Positions 1-8,858 of a stretch of 64,000 nucleotides of DNA are shown piece by piece. A program made the translations under genes and the position numbers. Position 1 is the first letter of the stretch. Each line of letters starts with the position of its first letter. Under the pieces are notes generated by a model. It saw only the letters and a program-made list of their open reading frames with translations, was not told the origin of the DNA and did no database searches. The DNA is from Myxococcota bacterium (GTDB lineage: Bacteria; Myxococcota; B64-G9), in NCBI GenBank assembly GCA_022710975.1, contig JAKLGA010000005.1:340518-404517 (forward strand), written 5' to 3'.

Positions 1-508
1 GATCGCCGGAGGCCTCCTTGAGGGCCACCACGCGCTCCAGGCCCGCCAGCTCGGCGGCGGTCTCGGGCGACAGGCTGACGCCGGTGCGGGAGGGCACGTT
101 GTAGGCCACCAGGTCGAGCCCCGCGGCGGCCACCGCGCGGAAGTGCTCGACCAGCCCGCGCGGGGTGGGCTTCACGTAGTAGGGGGTCACCACCAGGGCC
201 GCGTCGACGCCCAGCTCGCGGGCGCGGGCGGTCATGTCCACCGTGGCCGGGGTGTTGTTCGAGCCCGTGCCGGCCACCACCGGCACCCGCCCGCCGACCT
301 CGGACACCACCGCGCGGATGGCCTGCAGCCGCTCCTCGAGGGTCATGGCCGCGGCCTCGCCCGTGGAGCCGCACACCACCAGGCCGTGCACGCCGGCGTC
401 GAGCTGGCGCCGCGCCATGGCCCGGAGCGCCGGCTCGTCCAGCCGGCCCGCGCGGAACGGGGTGACCAGCGCGGTCAGCACGCCCGTGAGCTTCCTCTTC
501 GCGGTCAC
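1..508 (-). CDS. dapA: 4-hydroxy-tetrahydrodipicolinate synthase DapA (3' end beyond window)
   Basis: Condenses pyruvate with aspartate semialdehyde, the first committed step of diaminopimelate/lysine synthesis; cytoplasmic. The first 169 codons are present, so about 120 residues of a normal ~290-residue protein lie outside the window. The N-terminus reads VTAKRKLTGVLTALVTPF. The family motifs are visible: GSTGEAAAMT, the catalytic tyrosine Tyr136 in YNVPSRTG, and the Schiff-base lysine Lys164 in ALKEASGD. The GTG start at 508 is chosen because GGGAGGTGAG lies just upstream and homology begins there. It is the last gene seen of a minus-strand series (barrel, LptM-like, dapA) and begins 4 bases after the LptM-like stop, so translation is probably coupled. 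Confidence 0.93.
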   Translation of the reverse strand, partial: MTAKRKLTGVLTALVTPFRAGRLDEPALRAMARRQLDAGVHGLVVCGSTGEAAAMTLEERLQAIRAVVSEVGGRVPVVAGTGSNNTPATVDMTARARELGVDAALVVTPYYVKPTPRGLVEHFRAVAAAGLDLVAYNVPSRTGVSLSPETAAELAGLERVVALKEASGD

Positions 509-511
509 GTC

Positions 512-712
512 TCACCTCCCGGAGGTCGCGTCCCCGCCGTCCTCACCGCCCGCGGGGGCGCTCGCGGCCGGCTCGGGCCCGGGCGGGCGCGGCGGGGCCT
601 TGATGCCGCAGGCCGCGCAGGCGAGCAGGCCGAGCAGGCAGAGCCCCAGCCGGCGCCACGGGCCCCGGCAGCGGAGGCGCGCGGCGCGGCGGGTGTCGGG
701 CGTCTCGCGCAT
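512..712 (-). CDS. Small LptM/YifL-like lipoprotein
   Basis: 66 residues. A hydrophobic leader (LGLCLLGLLACAAC) ends in a lipobox-like cysteine, Cys35, immediately followed by GIKAPPRPP. This resembles the CG-x-KGP start of LptM (YifL), a tiny outer-membrane lipoprotein that assists maturation of the LptD-LptE LPS translocon; in many proteobacteria that gene sits beside lysine/diaminopimelate genes. Here it is 9 bases after the barrel gene and 4 bases before dapA, which supports the assignment. The rest is low-complexity Pro/Gly/Ala/Glu. Cys32 is an alternative lipidation site. No clear ribosome binding site is seen, so translation may be coupled to the upstream gene. The family link rests on the short motif and the neighbourhood only. 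Confidence 0.6.
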   Translation of the reverse strand: MRETPDTRRAARLRCRGPWRRLGLCLLGLLACAACGIKAPPRPPGPEPAASAPAGGEDGGDATSGR

Positions 713-721
713 CGCGGACGG

Positions 722-2674
722 TCAGAAGAACAGCACCAGCCGGCCCAGCACGCGGTGGGCGATCTCGGCGTCCGTGTCGTGGTCGGCCTCCAGCTCGCCG
801 CCGGGCAGCTCGTCGTCGCCCAGATCGGACATGCCGGAGAAGGGGATCAGCAGGCCGTAGGACAGCCCGGCGTGGAAGTTGTCGGTCGAGAAGTAGAACA
901 GATCGACGTCGAACTCCAGGCCCAGCGGGCTGGCCTTGCCGCGCGTCGACTCGTTCTCCAGGGCCGAGGAGTAGATCACCGACAGCTTGCCGCCGATGCC
1001 CTCGGTGATGTTGTACTGCACCGTGGGCTTGATGTAGATGGCGTCGGTGACCGTGCCGATGATCTGGCGCCACAGGATGAGATCGACGTTGTAGCCCGGG
1101 TGGAAGCGGAAGTTGTTGATGTCGTCATCGCCCAGGCGGTGATCGAACTGCTTCTCCTCGAAGGGGTGCACGCCGAAGCCGGGCGACTTGTCGCCCGAGG
1201 CGAAGCCCAGCTCGAGGCCGATGGTCAGGGCGTCGTCCAGGAACTTGTAGTCCGCCTGGAGCACGCCGCCGTACTGGAGCAGGCTGACCTTCTCGCCCGC
1301 CACGCCGAGGATCAGGTTGCCGTCCACGTCCAGGTTGGTGCCCAGGGTGTCGTAGCCGATCTTGCCGATGACCATGCAGAACTCGAGCTCGATGCGCAGC
1401 TTGCCCATCATCAGCCGCGCCCACACGTCGGGGATGTAGGCCTCCATGTTGCGCACGGTGTAGCGATCGACCGTCAGGTTGGCGCCATCCCAGACGTCGC
1501 CATAGGTGTTGTACCAGGAGGCGTCGTAGGACTGGTTGCGGAAGGCGAAGTAGGCGCCGTAGTTCAGGCTCCAGTCGTCCTGCAGCAGGATCTCCCTGAT
1601 GTCCTCGGGCTTGTCGCGCTTGGCGATGGCGATGATCCAGGAGGTCACGTCGTCGAGCTGCTCGACGTCGAAGTCCTGCCCGCCGATCTCGTTGAGCGAG
1701 GCGAGGTAGGGGCCCTCGGCGGTGAAGTCCACCATGGGGATGATGTAGTGGCCGAACACCTTGGTCACGAACATGATCCGGTCCACCGTGGAGGCGTAGT
1801 TGCACTCGAGGCACATGCCCGTGGGGGCGAAGGGATCGTTGCGGGTGACGAACGGGCCGTTGTCCACGTGGGACGGGCCGCCGTCGTTGGCCAGCATGCC
1901 CAGGCCCCACTGCGAGCCCATGCGCCCGAAGCGCAGCATGCCCAGCGGGGTCATCACCTCGCCCCAGGCGCGCTTGACCATGATGCTGTCGCGGGTCGAG
2001 TTCCAGCCCGCGATGGGCGGGTTCTGGGACTGGCTGAAGGCCACCATCGGGTAGTAGGTGTTGGACGGGTAGCCGTCGGGCGTGGAGCCCAGCACCAGGT
2101 TGTCGAGCATGTCGATCTGGGCCATCACCCGCACGTCCTCGGAGATGTTCAGGGTGGGCTCGAGCCGGAAGCGCATGTTGGCCCCGGCCAGGGTGTCCTT
2201 CTTGCCCGTGGCCGAGCGCGGGAACTGGGGGTAGGCCGCGCCGCGCTCGAGGTCGGAGCGCGGATCGAGGCCGAGGTCGAGCCCGTCCATCAGATCGCCG
2301 CGCACCCGCAGGTAGCCGTGCAGGTCGAGCAGGTTGAGCGGCGGCTTGACCGCCCCGAGCTGATCGCCCGACACCTCGTTGAACCCGGGCGGCGGCGGCG
2401 GTAGGGCTTCCCCGCCCTCGGTCGGAGGCAGATCGCCATCGGTGACGGGCGGCAACGGCGGCAGGCCCTTGTCGTCGGCCGGCTTGGCGTCGGCCGGCTT
2501 GGCGTCGGCCGGCTTGGCGTCGGCCGGCTTGGCGTCCGCCGGCTTCTCGTCCGCCGGCTTGGCTTCCCCTGAGCCATCGCCCGAGGAATCGTCGGAGGGC
2601 TGCGCCCACGCGGCGCCCGGGGTCGAGCAGAGGGCCAGACCCATCACCAGCCAGCAGGTCCACAAGCAGCGCAT
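722..2674 (-). CDS. TIGR04551-like outer-membrane beta-barrel protein
   Basis: 650 residues. The signal peptide starts at 2674, where the ATG follows AGGAGGCG; an upstream in-frame extension to 2749 lacks such a site. The mature N-terminus is a low-complexity linker of five-residue ADAKP-type repeats, then a proline-rich stretch, then about 530 residues of alternating beta-strand-like sequence rich in Tyr, Trp and Asp (for example LHGYLRVRGDLMDG), ending in LGRLVLFF with a terminal aromatic typical of barrels. I recognise the overall layout as that of TIGR04551 proteins found in myxobacteria, whose function is unknown. It is first in the transcription unit with the LptM-like gene and dapA, driven by the promoter at 2772-2801. 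Confidence 0.75.
   Translation of the reverse strand: MRCLWTCWLVMGLALCSTPGAAWAQPSDDSSGDGSGEAKPADEKPADAKPADAKPADAKPADAKPADDKGLPPLPPVTDGDLPPTEGGEALPPPPPGFNEVSGDQLGAVKPPLNLLDLHGYLRVRGDLMDGLDLGLDPRSDLERGAAYPQFPRSATGKKDTLAGANMRFRLEPTLNISEDVRVMAQIDMLDNLVLGSTPDGYPSNTYYPMVAFSQSQNPPIAGWNSTRDSIMVKRAWGEVMTPLGMLRFGRMGSQWGLGMLANDGGPSHVDNGPFVTRNDPFAPTGMCLECNYASTVDRIMFVTKVFGHYIIPMVDFTAEGPYLASLNEIGGQDFDVEQLDDVTSWIIAIAKRDKPEDIREILLQDDWSLNYGAYFAFRNQSYDASWYNTYGDVWDGANLTVDRYTVRNMEAYIPDVWARLMMGKLRIELEFCMVIGKIGYDTLGTNLDVDGNLILGVAGEKVSLLQYGGVLQADYKFLDDALTIGLELGFASGDKSPGFGVHPFEEKQFDHRLGDDDINNFRFHPGYNVDLILWRQIIGTVTDAIYIKPTVQYNITEGIGGKLSVIYSSALENESTRGKASPLGLEFDVDLFYFSTDNFHAGLSYGLLIPFSGMSDLGDDELPGGELEADHDTDAEIAHRVLGRLVLFF
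2475..2562 (-). repeat. 15-bp coding repeats (ADAKP linker)
   Basis: Four to five near-perfect copies of a 15-bp unit (cttggcgtcggccgg on the plus strand) encode the ADAKP/ADEKP linker of the barrel protein. This is a slippage-prone array likely to vary in copy number between strains. Confidence 0.9.
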
Positions 2675-2771
2675 CGCGCCTCCTAGAAGACGGGCGTCGA
2701 GGGTCCTCACCGGGGCCTGGAGGGGCCGCCGGGCTCGCGCGCAAGTCATTGATCGACCAGCGAACAGGGCG

Positions 2772-2801
2772 CTTCTACCACGGGGCCTTTCAGGGTGTCA
2801 A
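2772..2801 (-). promoter_or_regulatory. Sigma-70-like promoter for the barrel/LptM-like/dapA unit
   Basis: Reading the minus strand: TTGACA, 18-nt spacer, TAGAAG, about 100 bases upstream of the barrel start. It matches the recurrent promoter pattern of this window and lies back to back with the plus-strand promoter at 2817. Confidence 0.6.
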
Positions 2802-2816
2802 GCCGCGGGCCTCGCC

Positions 2817-2846
2817 TTGACCCCCTCGCGCGGTGCATGCTAGACC
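2817..2846 (+). promoter_or_regulatory. Sigma-70-like promoter for the 1518-residue Cys-rich lipoprotein
   Basis: TTGACC, 18-nt spacer, TAGACC, 50 bases upstream of the ATG at 2897. The -10 is weak against the E. coli consensus but fits the TAGAC form seen elsewhere here (56353). Confidence 0.5.
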
Positions 2847-2896
2847 CATGAAGTTGGGCGCCCCCGGGCGCAACCTCTCCTCCAGGCGGTGAAGTC

Positions 2897-5800
2897 ATGC
2901 AGCGCACGCGAGGCGTCGAACGGACGGTCGCAGGGCTCCTATTCCTCGCCCTCGGCCTGTGCTCGGGCTGTGGGGAGGAAGGCCGGACCGGGATCTGGCT
3001 CCGGGTGAGCAGCCCGGAGATCCTGCTCGACAAGATCGCCCTGGAGGTGTTCGACGCGGAGAGCGCGGAGCCGACCGCGGCGGCCGAGCAGGAGATCTTC
3101 CTGCCGGCGCCGGAGAACGCGGACCTGTGGGTGCTGCTGTTCGCCGGGGAGGTGTACGCGACCCGCGCCATCCGCGTGCAGGGCACCGGGTTCCGCGCCG
3201 AGCGCGAGGTGGCCCACGGCCAGCTGCCGCGCCTGGAGTTCGAGCGCGGCGCGATCATCGACGCGGTGCCGGTCCTGGTGCTGACCCACGACGGCTCCGA
3301 CGACGACCAGGACGGCTTCTACGTGCCCGACGACTGCGACGACCAGGACCCGGCCATCAACCCGGAGGCCACCGAGTTCTGCGACGACCTGGACAACGAC
3401 TGCGACGGCACGCGGGACGAGGACTGCCCCTGCTCCCCCGGCCTGGAGCGCGAGTGCTGGCCGCAGTGGGCCGCGGAGCCCGTGCCCGGCTCGCCGTGCG
3501 TCAAGGGCCTCCAGCGCTGCGAGCCCCAGGGCTGGGGGGCGTGCGCCGGCATGCTGCTGCCCGTGCCCGAGCGGTGCCCGGGCGACGCCGTGGACTGCTA
3601 CCTGTGCCTGGACACCGAGGACAACGACTGCGACGGCTTCTTCGACGCCAAGGACACCGGCTGTGGCGGCTGCGTGGTCGGTTCCTGGAACCGCTGCTAC
3701 ACCGGCGAGCCGCCCACCACCGAGAACGTGGGCGTGTGCCACGCCGGGCAGATGCGCTGCGAGGACGGCAGCTACGGCCCGTGCGAGGACGAGGTCACGC
3801 CCTCGGACGAGGTGTGCGACGGCCGCGACAACGACTGCGACGGCGAGAACGACGACCCGCCGGTGACCACCGGGCCGTGCACGCTCTTCCAGGGGGTGTG
3901 CTCGGGCGCCCAGCAGCGCTGCGTGGGCGGGCTGCCGGTCGACTGCACCCCGGAGGACTACGAGCAGCACGCCCGCGCCAGGCTGTGCCTGGGCCAGGCC
4001 GGCGATCCGGCCTGCTGCACGGACGACCAGCTCGACTGCTACGACCTGGAGGAGACCGGGGCGCTGTGCGACGGTCAGGACAACGACTGCAACGGCGTGC
4101 CCGACGACGCGGTGGATGGCCAGTGCGAGTGCAGCGTGGGCTCGACCCAGCCGTGCCCCGCCACGCCCACCGGCGATCCCGACCAGGGCGACTGCCAGGC
4201 CGGGCTGTGGGTGTGCGTGGACGGCCAGTTCCAGATGGACGCCGACTGCATCCCGCCCGCGGTCGAGCTGTGCGACGCGCAGGACAACGACTGCGACGGC
4301 GTCTCGGACATGAGCCTGGAGGCCGGGGCGGACTGCCTGGCCGCCCTGGAGGCCGCGGGCAAGACCGTGAGCTACCACGCCGTCCTGTCCGGCTGCTCCC
4401 AGGGGGTGTGCCGCTTCACCTGCCTGCAGGGCTACTGGGACCTGCAGCAGGATCGCAGCGTGGCGCCAGCCGGCCTGGCCACGGCCGACGGCTGCGAGTA
4501 CGCCTGCACGCTATCCACCCCGCTGGTCGAACGCTGCGACACGCTGGACAACGACTGCGACGGGCTGACGGACGGCGACGACGCGGCCGAGGCCCTCGGC
4601 ACGCTGTGCCCGGACCGCGCCCACGCCACGGTCACCGCCTGCGCCGCCTCGGCCTGCGACTACGCCTGCGCCGTGCCCTACGAGGACTGCAACACCGACC
4701 TCCACGATCCCGTCCCGCTGGACTTGGCGAACGAGACCTCGGACGGCTGCGAGATCAACCTGTCCGCGGACATGGCGCACTGCGGCGCCTGCGGCCACGC
4801 CTGCACCACGGCCCACGCCGAGGTCCTGTGCGAGAACTTCGTGTGCGTGATCCAGACCTGCGTGGGGACCTGGGGCGACTGCAACGACGACCCCGAGGAC
4901 GCCTGCGAGACGCCGCTGAACACGCTCGAGGACTGCGTGGCGTGCGACCAGATCTGCGCCCTGGACCACGCCACCGAAAGTTGCGCCACCGGGCTGGAGT
5001 GCCGCATCAGCGAGTGCGACGGCGGCTGGGGCAACTGCAACGGCCTGCACCCGGACGGCTGCGAGACCGACACGACCATCACCCTGGCCCACTGCGGGAG
5101 CTGCGACCACGCCTGCCTGAACGACCACGGCAGCACCCAGTGCCTGGCCTCCGCCTGCGCGCCCTCCTGCGACACCGACTACGGCGACTGCAACGGGCAG
5201 ACCGACGACGGCTGCGAGGCCGACCTGTGGCAGCTCACCTCCTGCGGGACCGTGTGCGCGAACCGGGTCAACTGCAGCCAGCAGGTGCAGAACGCCAGCG
5301 GGACCCTGTGCGCCAGCGGCACCTGCGACTACGGCGCCTGCCTGACCGGCTTCGGCAGCTGCGACGGCCAGCGCCCCAACGGCTGCGAGACCAGCCTGTG
5401 GCAGGCCGGGGCCTGCGGCACCACCTGCCAGAACCTGCTCAACTGCAACACCCAGGTGGTGCACGCCACCGGCATCAGCTGCGCGAGCGGCGCCTGCGAC
5501 TTCAACCAGTGCGAAGTGGGCTGGGGGAGCTGCGACGGGGACGACACCGACGGCTGCGAGGAGAACCTGTGGCAGACGACCCTGTGCGGCAACGCCTGCG
5601 CCGGGCGGCTCAACTGCAACTCCACGGTCGTCAACGCCACCGGCATCAACTGCGCGGGCGGCCTGTGCGACTTCGGCGCCTGCAACAGCGGCTGGGGGAG
5701 CTGCGACGGGGACGACACCGACGGCTGCGAGGAGAACATCTGGCAGCAGACCTCCTGCGGCACCACCTGCGCCACCCGGGTGAACTGCACCAACACCGTG

Positions 5801-7453
5801 CAGCACTCGCCCAACCCCGCCTGCGTGAACGGCCTGTGCGACTTCACCTCCTGCGACGCCGGCTACATGAGCTGCGACGCCAACGACACCAACGGCTGCG
5901 AGGAGTTCATCTGGGACGTGGCCGAGTGCGGCCTGGCCTGCGCCGGGCGGGTCAACTGCAACACCCAGGTGCTGAACGCCACCGGCAAAACCTGCGCCAG
6001 CGGCGCCTGCGACTACAGCGCCTGCAGCACGTCCCAGTACGCCGACTGCGACGTGAACCGCACCAACGGCTGCGAGCGGGACAAGTGGCAGGTGGCCAAC
6101 TGCGGCACGACCTGCGCCGCCGGGGCCAACTGCACCACGAGCGTGCAGCACGCCACCGGGATCACCTGCGCCAGCGGCGCCTGCGACTACACCTCCTGCA
6201 ACTCGGGCTGGGGCAACTGTGACACGAACCGCACCAACGGCTGCGAGGAGGGCATCTGGGAGACCGCCGACTGCGGCACCACCTGCCTGAACCGGGTCAA
6301 CTGCACGGCGCAGGTGCTGCACTCGCCCGACCCCAGCTGCGCGAGCGGCCTGTGCGACTTCACCACGTGCGACGCAGGCTACCGGAGCTGCGACGGGGAC
6401 GACACCGACGGCTGCGAGGAGGGCATCTGGGAGACCGCCGACTGCGGCACGACCTGCGGCAACCGCGTCGACTGCAACAGCCAGGTGCTGAACGCCACCG
6501 GCAAGACCTGCGACCAGGGCGCGTGCGACTACGGCGCCTGCAGCTCGAGCCGCTACGGCGACTGCGACGGCGACCGCACGGACGGCTGCGAGGCGGATCT
6601 CTACACCCTGACCTCCTGCGGCACGAACTGCGGCAACCGGGTCAACTGCAGCGCGACCGTGCTGAACGCCACCGGGGTGAGCTGCGCCTCGGGCACCTGC
6701 GACTACGAGTCCTGCAACGCGGGCTACGGGGACTGCGACCTGAACCGGGCCAACGGCTGCGAGGTGGACCTCAACGCCCCGGCCACCTGCGGCCTGACCT
6801 GCGCCGGGCGGGTCAACTGCACCACGAGCGTGCAGCACGCCAGCGGCATCACCTGCACCACGGGCGTGTGCGGCTACACCACCTGCAACCCCGGCTACGG
6901 CAACTGCGACGGGGACGCGACCGACGGCTGCGAGGAGGACATCTGGGATCCGGCCAATTGCGGGACCACGTGCACCACCGTGGACTGCAGCGCTACCGTC
7001 GACAACGCCACCGGCCTGACCTGCGCCAGCGGCACCTGCGGCTACACCGCCTGCGTGGCCGGTTTCGACGATTGCGACGGGGATCCGACCGACGGCTGCG
7101 AGGTGGATCTGGACGCCATCACCACCTGCGGCACCACCTGCCTGAATTTCCGCAACTGCACCACGTACACCGCCAACGCAAACGGCAGGTTCTGCAACGC
7201 GGGCACCTGCGACTACACGACCTGCATGGCGAACTACGACGACTGCAACCCCAACCGCGCCGACGGCTGCGAGCGGAGCCTGGCCCTGGCCACCTCGTGC
7301 GGCAGCTGCACCAACAACTGCACCGATGACTCCTACGACAAGGCCTGCGTGGACGACGGCGGCTACCGCTGCGGCTGCACCAACGACGCCCACTGCAACC
7401 CCGGCGACACGGCCCACGACATCTGCAACACGGGCCAGAACTACTGCCAGTGA
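2897..7453 (+). CDS. Giant Cys-rich lipoprotein with MopE-type motifs and 57-residue repeats
   Basis: 1518 residues. A lipoprotein signal ends at Cys25 (LCSGC). Residues ~26-130 form a beta-rich non-repetitive domain. Around 136-177 a calcium/metal-type motif (DDQDGFYVPDDCDDQDP, then CDDLDNDCDG) matches the MopE-like putative metal-binding motif, and five further DNDCDG/DNDCNG motifs follow to residue ~560. From ~600 to the end are Cys-rich units, of which about 12 are regular 57-58-residue repeats (CGTTC-x3-VNC...ASG.CDY..C..G.G.CDGD..DGCE). No enzyme domain is visible. It is probably exported and anchored in the outer membrane as a rigid, disulphide-rich, metal-binding surface protein. The start follows the promoter at 2817; translation context is weak. 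Transferred names for such Cys-rich proteins are unreliable. Confidence 0.85.
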   Translation: MQRTRGVERTVAGLLFLALGLCSGCGEEGRTGIWLRVSSPEILLDKIALEVFDAESAEPTAAAEQEIFLPAPENADLWVLLFAGEVYATRAIRVQGTGFRAEREVAHGQLPRLEFERGAIIDAVPVLVLTHDGSDDDQDGFYVPDDCDDQDPAINPEATEFCDDLDNDCDGTRDEDCPCSPGLERECWPQWAAEPVPGSPCVKGLQRCEPQGWGACAGMLLPVPERCPGDAVDCYLCLDTEDNDCDGFFDAKDTGCGGCVVGSWNRCYTGEPPTTENVGVCHAGQMRCEDGSYGPCEDEVTPSDEVCDGRDNDCDGENDDPPVTTGPCTLFQGVCSGAQQRCVGGLPVDCTPEDYEQHARARLCLGQAGDPACCTDDQLDCYDLEETGALCDGQDNDCNGVPDDAVDGQCECSVGSTQPCPATPTGDPDQGDCQAGLWVCVDGQFQMDADCIPPAVELCDAQDNDCDGVSDMSLEAGADCLAALEAAGKTVSYHAVLSGCSQGVCRFTCLQGYWDLQQDRSVAPAGLATADGCEYACTLSTPLVERCDTLDNDCDGLTDGDDAAEALGTLCPDRAHATVTACAASACDYACAVPYEDCNTDLHDPVPLDLANETSDGCEINLSADMAHCGACGHACTTAHAEVLCENFVCVIQTCVGTWGDCNDDPEDACETPLNTLEDCVACDQICALDHATESCATGLECRISECDGGWGNCNGLHPDGCETDTTITLAHCGSCDHACLNDHGSTQCLASACAPSCDTDYGDCNGQTDDGCEADLWQLTSCGTVCANRVNCSQQVQNASGTLCASGTCDYGACLTGFGSCDGQRPNGCETSLWQAGACGTTCQNLLNCNTQVVHATGISCASGACDFNQCEVGWGSCDGDDTDGCEENLWQTTLCGNACAGRLNCNSTVVNATGINCAGGLCDFGACNSGWGSCDGDDTDGCEENIWQQTSCGTTCATRVNCTNTVQHSPNPACVNGLCDFTSCDAGYMSCDANDTNGCEEFIWDVAECGLACAGRVNCNTQVLNATGKTCASGACDYSACSTSQYADCDVNRTNGCERDKWQVANCGTTCAAGANCTTSVQHATGITCASGACDYTSCNSGWGNCDTNRTNGCEEGIWETADCGTTCLNRVNCTAQVLHSPDPSCASGLCDFTTCDAGYRSCDGDDTDGCEEGIWETADCGTTCGNRVDCNSQVLNATGKTCDQGACDYGACSSSRYGDCDGDRTDGCEADLYTLTSCGTNCGNRVNCSATVLNATGVSCASGTCDYESCNAGYGDCDLNRANGCEVDLNAPATCGLTCAGRVNCTTSVQHASGITCTTGVCGYTTCNPGYGNCDGDATDGCEEDIWDPANCGTTCTTVDCSATVDNATGLTCASGTCGYTACVAGFDDCDGDPTDGCEVDLDAITTCGTTCLNFRNCTTYTANANGRFCNAGTCDYTTCMANYDDCNPNRADGCERSLALATSCGSCTNNCTDDSYDKACVDDGGYRCGCTNDAHCNPGDTAHDICNTGQNYCQ
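5219..7270 (+). repeat. Array of ~171-174-bp coding repeats
   Basis: About 12 units spaced 171-174 bp apart (unit landmarks at 5219, 5390, 5561, 5732, 5903 and 6077). Some neighbouring units share long identical runs such as the TGGGGGAGCTGCGACGGGG segment. This is consistent with expansion by recombination inside the gene. It is coding, not a CRISPR array. Confidence 0.9.
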
Positions 7454-7475
7454 GGGGGCGGACCGGGGACCGGCC

Positions 7476-8774
7476 TCAGGACTTGCCGCGCCTGCGGACG
7501 ACCGCCCGGCCGTCCTCGGCCCAGGCCGGCTCGCCCGGCGGCAGGTCCGGCGGGATCACCTGGAAGGAGTCGCCCGGTGGGGTCACCAGCACCGCGCCGT
7601 TCGGCACGGCCCGGCCGGCCTGCACCACGATGGCCCCGCCGGCGAACACCCCGTGCCCGAAGCAGGCGCCCAGGAAGTTGGTGCCGGTCGACCGCAGCCG
7701 GCCCTCGTGCATCACCTGGATCTCGCCCTTGACCTTCATGTCGATCACCTGGGCGCCCGAGGTCATGGCCGCGCGCCGGCCGAACAGGCTGCACTGCACC
7801 CCGCGGATGCTGAGGTCGGACTCCGGGTAGCCGGCGCACAGGGTCATGCTGGAGTTCTTCGACATGAAGCAGCCCGGGCCGACCACGGAGAAGATCACGT
7901 TGGCCCGGTCCTCGATGGTGGTGCCCGCGCCGACGAGCGAGCCGCGGATCAGCGTGTAGGCGCCCACCCGCACGTGGTCGCCGAGCTGCACCGCCTCGAG
8001 CTGGGCGGTGGGGTGGATGTCGCAGCCCTTGCCGATCACGTTCAGCCGCGAGAGCGCCCCCCACTTGACCAGGGCCGGCTCGGCCCGCCCGCTCCGGCCC
8101 ACCTCCCACAGCCCGTCCAGCGCCCCTCGCAGCAGCCGGGCCGCGGCCCACAGCTTGTGGTCCAGCAGGGTCTCCACCCAGCGCACCTGGATGGAGAGCT
8201 GGTTGGCCCACAGCACGTGCACCCAGTGCCCGACGTGCATCAGGATGCTCGAGGTGATGGGGTGGCGGTAGGTGGCCGCGCCGGTGATGTTGGGCGGGGT
8301 GGGCACCTCCAGGACCTTCTCCTTGAAGCGCACCCGCGTGGGCCGCGCGGCGGCCAGCGCGCCCTCCAGCTCCGCGGGGCCCGCGGGGGAGGCCGCCAGC
8401 TCCAGCACCGCCAGGCGGTAGAGCACCAGCTCCTCACCCTCGGCCTGCCCCTCGGCGAGCTCCTGGAGCGCCCGGGTGCGCGCCACGAGCAGCGAGCCCG
8501 CGGGCAGCCCGGCCCGCAGCGAGCCCGGGCTCCGCCGGGCCTGCTCGAGCAGGCTGTCGAGCACCCGCCGGGTGAACAGCACGTCGTCCCAGGTGACCAG
8601 GTGACGGCCCGGCGGCAGCTCGCGCGCCTCCGCCACCCGCACCACCTCGAGCCCGGCCCGCGTCAGCACCGCGGCCTGGAGGTCGCCCAGCCGGTGGTTC
8701 CCGATCATGCTGTCCGCGACGGAATCGCCGAAGGGCTGGATGCGGCGGCCGGAGGCCAGGATGTATGCGCGCAT
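7476..8774 (-). CDS. Nucleotidyltransferase-like / left-handed beta-helix protein
   Basis: 432 residues from the ATG at 8774; a longer in-frame start at 8810 adds 12 unconvincing residues. The N-terminus (MRAYILASGRRIQPFGD, then MIGNHRLGDLQ) resembles sugar-1-phosphate nucleotidyltransferases but lacks the full G-x-G-x-R-x-x-P loop. The C-terminal ~190 residues carry hexapeptide-type repeats (GKGCDIHPTAQLEAVQLGD, VGAYTLIRGSLVGAG) typical of a left-handed beta-helix, as in GlmU/LpxA acyltransferases. It probably modifies or binds a nucleotide sugar; the enzymatic status of the N-terminal half is doubtful. It lies 22 bases from, and converges on, the Cys-rich gene before it. No ribosome site is obvious. 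Confidence 0.7.
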   Translation of the reverse strand: MRAYILASGRRIQPFGDSVADSMIGNHRLGDLQAAVLTRAGLEVVRVAEARELPPGRHLVTWDDVLFTRRVLDSLLEQARRSPGSLRAGLPAGSLLVARTRALQELAEGQAEGEELVLYRLAVLELAASPAGPAELEGALAAARPTRVRFKEKVLEVPTPPNITGAATYRHPITSSILMHVGHWVHVLWANQLSIQVRWVETLLDHKLWAAARLLRGALDGLWEVGRSGRAEPALVKWGALSRLNVIGKGCDIHPTAQLEAVQLGDHVRVGAYTLIRGSLVGAGTTIEDRANVIFSVVGPGCFMSKNSSMTLCAGYPESDLSIRGVQCSLFGRRAAMTSGAQVIDMKVKGEIQVMHEGRLRSTGTNFLGACFGHGVFAGGAIVVQAGRAVPNGAVLVTPPGDSFQVIPPDLPPGEPAWAEDGRAVVRRRGKS

Positions 8775-8858
8775 GGGCCCAAGGTAGGCGGCGGGTGCGC
8801 GGGCTGTCAAGGCGCGCCTTGCGGCCCGGCCCCGGGGCGACTATCATCCCGAGCCGAC

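Noticed and set aside
143..2404. 753-codon plus-strand frame across dapA, the small lipoprotein and the barrel gene
   Set aside because: Shadow of minus-strand genes that have signal peptides, ribosome sites and family motifs; its own translation is low-complexity.
5219..7270. Regular repeats suggestive of a CRISPR array
   Set aside because: The period is 171-174 bp, multiples of three, and the repeats encode Cys-rich protein units in one open frame; there are no short palindromic repeats with unique spacers.
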